Positions 1 to 8,618 of a stretch of 19,502 nucleotides of DNA are shown here, one piece after another. This stretch comes from Chalciporus piperatus (Eukaryota > Basidiomycota > Agaricomycetes > Boletales > Boletaceae). Under the pieces are notes generated by a model, which ran no database searches, had not been told where the DNA came from, and was given only the letters and a program-made list of their open reading frames with translations. Numbering within the stretch: the first letter of the stretch is position 1; each line of letters opens with the position of its first letter. A program made the position numbers and the translations under genes. The stretch covers positions 1 to 19,502 of the forward strand of contig JBBPTG010000367.1 of the NCBI GenBank assembly GCA_038093975.1. The letters run 5' to 3'.

Positions 1-1033
<1,033 letters not shown>

Positions 1034-1230
1034 GTCTGGGACCGATGTTCCACCAATGCAGTACTGCGTGAGGACTGTCGTGGAAGAAAACCAAGACTTG
1101 TGTAGCCCGTCTTCTCCGATAGCGGCGGTCCGATATGTGATGTCTCGAAAAGGCAACTAACCGTAGCCGAAACGTCCGAGGGAGACGGAAACCTTCTGAC
1201 CACGGTCCGCTCGTAGTATACACTGAAAAC
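1034..1230. promoter_or_regulatory. Shared 197-bp intergenic region between ADE12 and COX16
   Basis: The two start codons (1033 minus, 1231 plus) face away from each other across 197 bp, so both promoters and 5' UTRs must fit here. A CCAAT sequence is present at 1053-1057 and no good TATA box is seen. The minus-strand frame leading into the ADE12 start stays open upstream but has no ATG. Bidirectional promoter activity is inferred from layout only. Confidence 0.6.
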
Positions 1231-1717
1231 ATGCCGACCTTTCAATCAAACCCGCTAAATACCTCTAAATTCCACAGAAACATCAAACGACACCCTGCGC
1301 TTTTCGGTGTACCATTCGTTCTCATCGTCGTCGGCGCGTCGTTTGTTCTCCAACCATTCACCCAAACAAGATATGACTTGCAGTCCCAGAAGATTAAACA
1401 GGCGAGTTCACGTCGAAAACAAGCTATCTCTGATAGATCGTCATTCTAAACTCTGTGCAGCTGTCCCAACAGGAAGCTCTGGGACTCGACAGGTCGAAGA
1501 AGAAGTTCGATATTCGGGAAGAATACTACGTGCGTGTGGATTCTGTGTGGGGTTGCCCAATACTGATAAAATATCCCAGAAATTGAGCGCGATGGCCGAG
1601 CAGGAGTGGGAGCCGAAGAGAATCGCGCGGCCAAGCGACGTTCCAGAGTGGGGCGTACCACCCACTCGACCAGACGTATTCCCCGACCAAATTCCGGACT
1701 CCAAGACCAAGCAATGA
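1231..1717 (+). CDS. COX16: Cytochrome c oxidase assembly protein COX16 (mitochondrial inner membrane)
   Basis: Complete three-exon gene: 1231-1401, 1461-1529, 1580-1717, encoding 125 residues (fungal COX16 is usually about 110-140). Members are single-pass inner-membrane proteins needed for cytochrome oxidase assembly. Residues ~20-24 (KRHPA) precede one hydrophobic segment, FGVPFVLIVVGASFVLQPF. Then come RYD, the QLSQQEALGLDRSKKKFDIR block, REEYY, and WEPKRIARP near residue 95, all in the order expected of the family. Intron 2 (1530-1579) is GT-AG with a CTGATAA branch-like site. Intron 1 (1402-1460) begins with GC, not GT: only CAG|GCGAGT joined to CAG|CTG keeps the family reading frame. 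The next GT (1406) gives the wrong frame. No classic cleavable presequence is apparent. Confidence 0.92.
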
Positions 1718-1954
1718 GGCGGTCCTGAATTACATATGGTGTGCGATATGTGCTACATCACTGGAAGACCAACACCCAAGTGCTGCGGACGAGGAGAGCA
1801 ATATGGATGTCGGTGAGATATTCTTCGGGATTGACGTCGCGCGTTTGCATAGGACAGGGTAACACTCCAACTGTATGGGCTACCAACGGTCTCTAACAGA
1901 TCAAGACAGTGCTCTACTAATACATTGATGGGTTTGCTGCATGTAGTACCTTGC
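1718..1954. other. COX16 3' flank, no gene seen
   Basis: Presumed 3' UTR and spacer. No frame of coding character and no clear repeat was found on either strand. Confidence 0.4.
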
Positions 1955-2439
1955 TCATCCCAGCAGCTCCACTGGACCGAAACTTATGCAACTGTATAGG
2001 ACCTGAATGTCCTTCTCGCATGACTCCTGTTCCCCCCCTGAGAACTCTTGGACAGGGCGACATTGCACGTCGTCACTGATCGCTGAATCAAGCATGACAC
2101 CCTCTACGACGATGCAGTTGGCGATCTCGTGCATTTTTACACAACCCTACTCTGAAAATAAATCGACGGTCCACCCCCCATTCTCGAGCCCGGTTGCGGA
2201 ATGTCGGCGAGGACCCTCTGCCCCTTGCTATCAGCACAGTAAAAGCGCATGCGTGTCCCAAACGTGCTCACACCCCACAACAGGGGGATCATGCAGTCTT
2301 TCATACGACCCGTTCTATGGTATAGAGCGTGCTCCCGGTCCGCTTTTTCGCGCCGATCGTTGTCAATGGGGTTGGCATCATCGTTGGCTTGCATGGTCGG
2401 TAGCCGAAGCGTGTGTCCTTGTTCTTCAGGCGCCCACAT
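1955..2439 (-). pseudogene. Relic of an unrecognised ORF, broken by a frameshift
   Basis: A minus-strand frame opens at 2439 (starting MWAPEEQG) and runs about 100 codons to TAA at 2139-2137. Its central part, containing RMKDCMIPLLWG and FGTRMRFYCADSKGQRV, has ordinary protein-like composition. About one base out of phase, a second open frame (KMHEIANCIVVEGV onward) runs to TGA at 1957-1955. Joining them would need a one-base insertion, or a two-base loss, around 2137-2150. No intron of normal size fits. I do not recognise the family. It may be a decayed lineage-specific gene, or an accident of open frames. Confidence 0.3.
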
Positions 2440-2462
2440 TGGTTGGACGCGAGGAAATGGAC

Positions 2463-2812
2463 CTGGAGTGACTAGATTACTGGATCACTGAGTGACTGGA
2501 TTACTGAGACTACTGGATTACTGGACCACTGAGTGACTAGATTACTGGAATACTGGAATACTGAATGGCTGGAGTAATGAGACAACTGGATTGCTGGATA
2601 ACTAGGGCACTGGGCTACTAGGCTGCTGAGATGACTACATGACTGGGACACTGGGCTACTAGGCTACTGAGATAACTGGATGACTGGAACACTGGGCTAC
2701 TGAGCTACTGAGACTACTGAAGTGACTGGGCTAATGAACCAATGAGATTACTGAAATGACTGGATGACTGGATGACTGGGCAACTGAGCAACTGGCGTAC
2801 TGGTTTAACTGA
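2463..2812. repeat. Degenerate tandem array with 8-bp period (ACTGGATT-like)
   Basis: About 40 units of the form ACT + five bases (ACTGGATT, ACTGAGTG, ACTGGGCT, ACTAGGCT) follow each other almost without interruption. Occasional units are one or more bases longer or shorter (e.g. GAGACT, GAGATA), which shifts the phase. The array ends in the partly reverse-oriented word CCAGTCATTCCAGT near 2814-2827. No coding role is visible. Confidence 0.85.
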
Positions 2813-2863
2813 TCCAGTCATTCCAGTAACTTTAGACTTTTTGCAGTGTTGCTGATGAGGGTG

Positions 2864-3476
2864 ATGACTGTTACGAACGCTCAGTTCCTTATCCTAGTCT
2901 TTCCTAGACTTCACTACGCTTACTACGTTTCTCTTTCACTTTTGCACTTAGTCGCTTTCTCTCCCTTTTCTGTTATCTTATCTTATCAAGATTACATCAA
3001 GTGACCTGCTGACATCAGCTAGGTCTAGCCTTTCGCTTACGTAACGTGGCTGTGCATGGCTGTGCACTTTCCCCACTGTCCATGACTCATACCGAGTCAC
3101 CATGACTCAGACTCTTAATGACTCATTATGACTCACTGTGACTCATACTGACTCACGCTGACTCATCTCGCTTCCTAGTCATATACGCTATTGGCTGTTA
3201 CTCGCCATGACTCATATCTAGTCATACCTAGTCATATAGTTAAGGTTTAGCCACAACATGTACAAACACTGTCAATAGTATATAAACCCGGGTTGACAAG
3301 CACTGGCTCTCCAGTCTTGTTCTCCTGGAGTTTCCTCTTCTTGAACTTCATGGGCCAAGCGCTCCTGCTTGCCTAGTCTGATCCTCAGCTCTAGTTACTG
3401 AGTTGATGTGGTTTCGCTAGGGCATGTTGTCTGATGATAGCGCTAGCTCTTGATTGAGTTGAGTCGTTTCAATGAC
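2864..3476 (+). mobile_element. Probable diverged solo LTR or LTR remnant with 5-bp flanking duplication
   Basis: The block begins TGTTACG at 2869, the same seven bases that open the intact LTR at 7814. Like that LTR, it carries TGACTCA motifs followed by TATATAAACCC (TATA at 3279-3286). It can be closed at ...CGTTTCA (3471). That gives a 603-bp TG...CA unit flanked by ATGAC on both sides (2864-2868 and 3472-3476). The terminal inverted match is imperfect (TGTTACG against CGTTTCA, 5 of 7), and the interior shows only short similarity to the 7814 LTR. The promoter-like architecture is clear; the exact 3' end is an inference. Confidence 0.45.
3083..3214 (+). promoter_or_regulatory. Cluster of TGACTCA (Gcn4/AP-1-type bZIP) motifs, partly at 10-bp spacing
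   Basis: Exact TGACTCA occurs at 3083, 3103, 3119, 3129, 3139, 3149, 3159 and 3208. Five consecutive copies are spaced exactly 10 bp apart, with CTAGTCAT variants continuing at 10-bp spacing near 3218 and 3228. The cluster lies about 65-200 bp upstream of the TATATAAA at 3279-3286. TGACTCA is the known half-site pair for Gcn4/AP-1 bZIP factors. Binding here is inferred. Confidence 0.6.
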
Positions 3477-4115
3477 AACAACAACACCAGTCGATTGTGT
3501 GCGTCCAGCGAACCCCAACAATGGACGAAGTCCCTAGACAAGGTTGGAGAAGTTGAGAACCAAGTCGGTGAGGGTAGCTGAATTGGGTTGCGAGCTGCGC
3601 TTGCAACCCAATTCATAGTCCGTGAACAAGAGAGACCACCGAGGGCTGTCAATCCTGTTTGCGACGTCCGAACGTCTATCGGATGTCCATCTCTGAAGCT
3701 CTGGACCATGACAGCTTAGGCCAAGAGGTTCGTTTGCGTCCCATTGTGTGTTGACTCACCCTGACGTCCACGTCCACCGTGACAGCACTCTCAGTCTATG
3801 TCTCTTTGGGGAGGACATTACCATTGCTGCTCGTGAAGCTAGCAAGAAGAAACGGCTTGGTGGTGCCACAGCACCCGAGCCCATGCCTGATGCTGATGGA
3901 AACGGCATCGAGGCCGAAGGGGACGAGGATGAAAACGCCAACAAAGACGAAGACAACCCCAATGCAGATGAGATCAATAGCAATATGGATACATTATCTA
4001 CATATCTATGAAAGTATGCCCCAGGCGCGTCACAAATCCCAGACCTCACAAGGAAGCCATCATCGACTGTACCCACACATTGGCTTCTATCTGTGGCTGG
4101 AATCTGTGCATCTGC
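3472..4115. other. Decayed region between LTR-like block and repeat copy 1; no confident gene
   Basis: Holds a strong hairpin (3579-3615) and one acidic open frame on the plus strand (3748-4011). The latter contains AREASKKKRLGG then a Asp/Glu/Asn-rich tail, and reaches a stop without homology I recognise. The short frames at 3472-3700 are stop-interrupted. It may be retroelement internal sequence left behind by the LTR-like block, but no gag, protease, RT or integrase motif is visible. Confidence 0.35.
3579..3615. repeat. 13-bp perfect inverted repeat (hairpin)
   Basis: TGAATTGGGTTGC at 3579-3591 is the exact reverse complement of GCAACCCAATTCA at 3603-3615, with an 11-nt loop. No following T-run marks it as a terminator. 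Confidence 0.8.
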
Positions 4116-4261
4116 AAAAAAGGATTATGGCTGTAGCACACTGCACAGCTCTGTAGCCAAAATAGTGCGATATTTGTCAGATTGTGCAGTGCGTGAGAAC
4201 AATTTCCTATGTATGACTACAGTAACACAGGTAGTAGACCTATATCAACCCATGCATGAAC

Positions 4262-4735
4262 TAAAGCTTGTAAGTATGAACAAAAGTGTAGCAAAGTATA
4301 TAGGGATTGAATGTATCAAAAGTGTACAAAAAAGCGTACTAAAACAGTACTCAAAAGTGTAGAGTGTGGCTAAAGTGTACAAAAAGTGGACTATGTGTAG
4401 TCAAAAGTGTATGGAGGTGTATTAGGATTGTGTAGCTTAAAGTGTACAAAAAAGCGTACTAAGACTGTACTCAAAAGTGTAGCAAAGTATATTAAGATTG
4501 TGTAGCTTAAAGTGTACAACAAGTGTAGCAAAGTGTGGGATAGATGAGTGTAGCTAATGTGTACAAAAAGGCATACTGAGTGTAGTAAAATATGTAGCAA
4601 AGTGTATGAGCACTGAGTATAGCTTAAGTGTATAAAAAAGTGTACTAAAAGTATACTGAAATTGTGTAGCAAAGTGATGAGTAGCTAATGTGTACAAAAA
4701 AGTGTACGAAGTGTAGTAAAAATGTAGTAGCCATT
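4262..4735. repeat. GTGTAC / GTGTAGC-rich A-rich tandem array
   Basis: Degenerate ~70-80-nt units carry words such as AAAGTGTACAAAAAAGCGTACT, GTACTCAAAAGTGTAGC and AAGATTGTGTAGCTTAAA, here trimmed to the recurring cores GTGTAC, GCGTACT and GTGTAGC. Short inverted pairs within units (GTGTAC...GTACT) could fold. The layout is reminiscent of subterminal repeats of CACTA-type transposons, but a terminal CACTA was not found. Confidence 0.7.
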
Positions 4736-4770
4736 CCTAATGCTCAGACTTGACAAAAATCGCGCGAACA

Positions 4771-4782
4771 GGTCACGTGACC
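4771..4782. promoter_or_regulatory. GGTCACGTGACC palindrome (CACGTG E-box), repeat copy 1
   Basis: Perfect 12-bp palindrome containing the CACGTG core bound by bHLH factors in fungi (Cbf1/Pho4 class). It is kept exactly in copy 2 at 12276-12287, and a 10-bp version occurs at 15401-15410. A regulatory role is inferred. Confidence 0.45.
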
Positions 4783-4840
4783 ATGTTGAACTTGCCACGT
4801 CGCTACTTCCTTCCTGTCTTAACACCACACCTCAACCCAC

Positions 4841-5090
4841 AACAACACGGCCGGCGTGGGCTCAACAGCCCCGCCGGCATCAGAAGGCGAGTTCTTTACT
4901 CACCAACCAACCCGACCGCTCACCTTGTACACAGCCACACGCCGGGTCCTTTGCCCTCGCTCAACCTCAACCTCAACCTCAACAACACGGCCGGCGTGGG
5001 CTCAACAGCCCCGCTGGCATCAATTTAGGGTGAGTTTTTTACTCGTTAACCAACCCCACTGCTCACAGCTGCTCGTGCTATTTGCCCACC
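4841..5090. repeat. Two tandem 140-bp units with GC-rich hairpin, copy 1
   Basis: The word AACAACACGGCCGG recurs at 4841 and 4981, exactly 140 bp apart. Each unit has CCGGCGTGGGCT (e.g. 4851-4862), a 4-nt spacer, then AGCCCCGCCGG or the variant AGCCCCGCTGG, making a hairpin with one bulge. Each then continues with GAGTTYTTTACTC and AACCAACCC. A short CCTCAA hexamer run (about 4960-4980) separates the units. Confidence 0.75.
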
Positions 5091-5097
5091 CCATCTT

Positions 5098-5258
5098 TTT
5101 ACGAGCACACTCAGTGCTCACTCGTGCACGCCGCCACCTCATGCCCCACGCCACCTGTTTCCAAGCGCAATCGGCACTCGATCATGCACACTGCCACCTC
5201 CCGACCCATCACCACCTTTTTACGAGTGTGACCGTGCACGCTCGTGCACGCTGCCACC
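5098..5258. repeat. ~60-bp tandem repeats, copy 1 tail
   Basis: Three units of about 60 bp are marked by TTTTTACGAGC, GTTTCCAAGC and TTTTTACGAGT near 5098, 5157 and 5217. Each is followed by a CACTCGTGCACG-CTGCCACC type block. Confidence 0.65.
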
Positions 5259-5560
5259 ATCTGGAAAATGCACCTCCACTACCCGGAGTATATAGCCCTA
5301 TATATCTCGCGTAGGTAACATATCATAGTAGCCAAGGTCCCCTTTATATAGCGCTCCATAGAGCGTATTTTACTAGCCGGATGACGTGCTTCGAAGCTCG
5401 CTCGAGCGTCCGTTCGCATAGCCGCACAACTCGCATAGCAAGCTCTAGCTTCATAGTCCATGTAGGCCATTATTCATATCATCCCCCGATCCAGGTACAC
5501 GGGCCTTAATTAAGTATGCGGTTCATTCAAGCTGTACCATTCTACTCGTATCCGAGCCTG
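5259..5560. other. Spacer downstream of the DUF6532 gene; no gene seen
   Basis: A/T-rich stretch with TATATAG...CTATATA at 5288-5304. It probably contains the 3' UTR of the DUF6532 gene, which stops at 5561. The plus-strand and minus-strand open frames here are short and lack coding character. Confidence 0.4.
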
Positions 5561-8427
5561 CTAGAGCTGATCAGAGTCTCCGAATCCTGCATCCCACTCT
5601 GACATCCCAACCCTACTGAGACCCTCCGAGGCACTACCCAGCAGCCCAGCCCCCTGCACCTGTGATGTTCCAACTTGAACCCCGAGACCCCCGCTCCCGC
5701 TGCCAGAGACAGGCTGTTCACGCTGTGGCAGACTCGGAGTCTGCGACACAGGCCCGAGGTTGGCTAGAAAGTCCATCGCGTCCAATCGCACCACCTTGTC
5801 GCCGCCCTCCGAGTCGCTCGCTTGCACAGGCACTCCGGCATGTTCCCTAGCAAGATGACAATCATCAGTTGAGCCTCAGACGTGTATCCTTGACGGACGT
5901 GCAGCCAACTACGCACCTGCCCTTCTGCAGAATCTCTTTGAGCAGTTCCTTAGCAAGGTCTGCCCCCCCGTCCTATTCGCATGGCTCTCCGAGAACTTCC
6001 TCCAATTGTCGAGATAGTTGACGTGTTCCTCGTATACCGCATGATACCGTTTCCCTTCGAAATTGATTTTGCGGAGTGTCCCTGTACTCCATTCATCGAT
6101 CGCACACTCGATCTGGAGGTGAGACGTTCAACGAACAGGCCGCTCGACACCCGAAGCAAATGAGGCTTACTGCGGTCAGCACAAAGGCGACTGTTTCCAT
6201 GCGGAAGGGCGTGAAATATGGCGCAAAACGCACTCCGTCCGCGTGCAGATCGCTGAACCAGACGATGTTGATCGTTTTGTTGATAAGTCGATTCTTGCAC
6301 ATCGAATTCGGAATGTTTCGATTGGAAGGATCCTACAACATGGTCAATAAGACTCCACGGAAGATTTGATTTCAGACCATGTATATGAAACTTGACTTGT
6401 CCTTGAGTCGCTCGACTCTTGCACGGTTCTCTTGACGAAGCTTCTCCAGATCTTCTGCAGTCTGACTAGTACCGCCTACGAGATCATCAGGACTGACGAA
6501 TCCATAGATCTCCTTCATGTGATCGCGCGCGATAGTCTTAAGCTGCCCCCGTAACTGCGAGACACGGCTCTTAACCTACAAGAACATTTAGCCCAAAGTC
6601 TCCATGATTATCGACACTTACCAGTCCATACTCCACAGCGCCCAACTGCACGTTCATTGTCGTCTGCCTCAATGCCTCTCTGAGGGACTCCGTGATGTAT
6701 ACATCAATTACTCCAGTGACATCAGGAAAAGCGTTCCTGGTGGCCATCTTACACTTGAAGTGCGCATAGGCAATCTTGAGAACATGCTGGTTGTCGGCTG
6801 TAAGATTGCGTGCACTCCGTTCACGGCCTTTGGAAATTTTGGTTTTTTTACTCGCCCGTTCTTCGTCACCATCGGAGTTGGGAGCTGAATTCTATGTCGG
6901 GCGTCATACACCAGGCCCGAGTCAGCTCGTCAATCTACGCCACGAGGCCCAAGGCTCACCTCATTTGCCCTTCTGACGGCACCATCAGCCTTCTTCCTCG
7001 AACGAGTCGGATCTCTGTCGATCTGGCCCTCGGCTTGATGAACAGACAAAGAGCTCTGTTCGTGACCAGGAGCCTCGGAGCTTTGCCAGCTTTGCATGGG
7101 CTGACGTGGACTCACGGAGGCCAATGCATGACTGGTGACAGCCATAGCTTGGCCCATCGGAGTCATACCCCCGATTGGGGTGACGGACTGGCCTCTGACT
7201 TGAACGGATGTAGCGCGCTGTGGTGTTACCAACTGCCGAGACGTGAACTGTTGACATCGTTAACTCAGAATTGTTAGCAGATGTACGTACACTTACCATA
7301 GACATTCCTTGAGGAAGATGGCTCGCACCGCCAAGATAGGCCTCGTCAGTTGACAGGGTCTGATCAAAAGTTGGTGTCGCATCCAAGTCTGTGTCTTCGA
7401 GCCCACCCACAGGCACGCCTAGCTGCCTCGGTCCTGATGGCTGTGGCAGATCGGCGGCGGTTCTCGCAGAAGCCCCCTTTTGGCTGACATTTGAAATCAG
7501 CCCAGCGTGACCGTTATCGAGTGCAACTAGTGGCGACTCAGCTGCCAACATGTTCTCTCGTCCGGGTAACAAAGTCACATTGTGGTTAGCGATCTGCGTT
7601 TGGTGAAAATTGCCATAGGAGGGCATAGACTGTTGCAAGCTACCCATTCCAATAGCAACATTCGAGTCCATGATGTTCCAGTTTTGAGACGGTGAGTAAT
7701 TTGGTCCGATGACTGGATATTGTCCGCGCCGCTCATCTCTTGCAGTTCGCTCGGCCTCTGCAAGTGAGGCGTGTCCTTATATTAGCCCGCGCACTGGCAA
7801 AGAAGACTGGATCTGTTACGATCACCCATTCTTTCTTTCTTTGGTACCTTGTACTAAGTCCTAGTCGCTGGTTCGAGTCCTGCCTAGGCCTCTCTTTTCT
7901 TACCTTGCTTTAGTCAGCGAACATTCCTTAATGTTCTTTCACCTTCCACGCTTTGTCATCGCTGACTCGCATGCTTACCGAGCATGACTCATTCCTATTC
8001 GTCATGACTTGTTCTTACATATTCCGACTTGTTCCATGCCTGCCCTTAACTCGTTTCTTCACTTATATAAACCCTCGAGTTTCCTCCTGTAACCCTAACT
8101 TAGACCTACGCAATCTAGCTTGGTCTTTCCTCGTTTCCTTTGAACCTTCTGAGAGTCACCGTCCCACTCTTGAACGGACGCTAGGCCTTAACGTGGACAT
8201 CCCATCGTTAGGCTACCTTTGAAACCCTTGTCCTTGACTAGGCTTTTGCGTCTACGCTTTGACCTACCCGGTACAAGCGTAACAGGATCAAAGGAAATCA
8301 ACTTACGCATCGCTTGCATGCGTTCCGTAGGACGGGACACATGACTGCCCCGACCCAGATGCTCGGGTTGATTGAGCGCAAAGTCAGCTGAATGCAAGCG
8401 ATCGTTAGATGATCCCTGGCCTGCCAT
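5561..8427 (-). CDS. DUF6532 domain protein, 8 exons, intron 1 holding a solo LTR; apparent frameshift in exon 7
   Basis: Exons on the minus strand: 8427-8307, 7757-7297, 7247-6960, 6891-6622, 6575-6378, 6332-6171, 6112-5917, 5846-5561. All introns are GT-AG with compatible phases, predicting ~660 residues. Residues ~1-300 are Gln/Ser/Pro-rich and probably disordered, followed by a basic KKTKISKGRER stretch that may be nuclear-targeting. The DUF6532 core (about 320-550) shows SRVSQLRGQLKTIARDHMKE, an HPLI-like KNRLINKTINIVWF, FTPFRMETVAFVLTA and IECAIDEWSTG, the usual order in this fungal family of unknown function. The tail is Gly/Ser-rich. Exon 7 is one base short: an eighth G in the G7 run at 5969-5975 would continue into DLAKELLKEILQKG. 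Intron 1 is 549 nt because of the LTR. The start is the first ATG of exon 1; an upstream noncoding exon is possible. Divergent to the transposase. Confidence 0.82.
7809..8289 (+). mobile_element. Solo LTR (471 bp) with GGATC target duplication, inside intron 1 of the DUF6532 gene
   Basis: The LTR runs 7814-8284. It starts TGTTACG and ends CGTAACA, a perfect 7-bp terminal inverted repeat with TG...CA ends. It is flanked by identical GGATC at 7809-7813 and 8285-8289. A TATATAAACCC promoter motif lies at 8064 on the plus strand, with TGACTCA at about 7984 upstream, so the LTR is antisense to the host gene. Removing the LTR and one GGATC leaves a 73-nt intron with normal GTAAGT donor and GCAG acceptor. 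No internal retroelement genes remain, as expected after LTR-LTR recombination. Ty3-like or Ty1-like origin cannot be decided from the LTR alone. Confidence 0.93.
7870..7898 (+). promoter_or_regulatory. Pol III B-box-like word inside the solo LTR
   Basis: GGTTCGAGTCC (7870-7880) matches the B-box consensus GGTTCGANTCC and is followed by TTTT at 7895-7898. No convincing A-box or cloverleaf lies upstream, so this is not a tRNA gene. A tRNA-derived fragment or chance match are both possible. Confidence 0.3.
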
Positions 8428-8618
8428 CCCCAAACTCCAGCGCCAAACGAAGGAAGGAGTTTTCGATGATCTGGCAGCGTGAGGCTGGTCAGAGGCGCCA
8501 GGAAATTTTCACTTGGATAACCTGACAAATCTTGGTCAGCATGGTGAATGAAGAAACTTGTTTGAACGTTACCTTGACTTACTACAACACATCTTACTGC
8601 CTGGTAGTTCGTGCCACT

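Larger units (their letters stand above)
4116..5258 (+). repeat. Dispersed ~1.1-kb repeat family, copy 1
   Basis: Aligns in the same orientation with 11871-12986. The first ~65 bases after the shared A-run (4116 / 11871, beginning AAAAAAGGATTATGGCTG) are identical. Similarity then continues with gaps through a GTGTAC/GTGTAGC-rich array, a GGTCACGTGACC palindrome, a pair of 140-bp repeats with GC-rich hairpins, and a ~60-bp tandem tail, ending near GCTGCCACC. No transposase is encoded. It may be a non-autonomous element, or the noncoding end of a larger DNA transposon, because copy 2 starts just downstream of the Plavaka frame. Ends are given as limits of visible similarity. Confidence 0.8.

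Noticed and set aside
4116..5258. CRISPR-like array from regular short repeats
   Set aside because: Eukaryotic context; units are degenerate and lack uniform repeats with unique spacers.
4740..5314. Plus-strand frames in repeat copy 1
   Set aside because: Same reason as in copy 2: low-complexity repeat translation without a conserved frame.
6985..7245. Continuous 228-codon minus-strand frame starting at 7671 and reading to 6985
   Set aside because: It reads through a good 49-nt intron (7296-7248). After that junction, the conserved gene continues in a different frame.
7814..8284. tRNA gene suggested by GGTTCGAGTCC
   Set aside because: No A-box, no acceptor or anticodon stem; it lies within an LTR defined by ends and target duplication.
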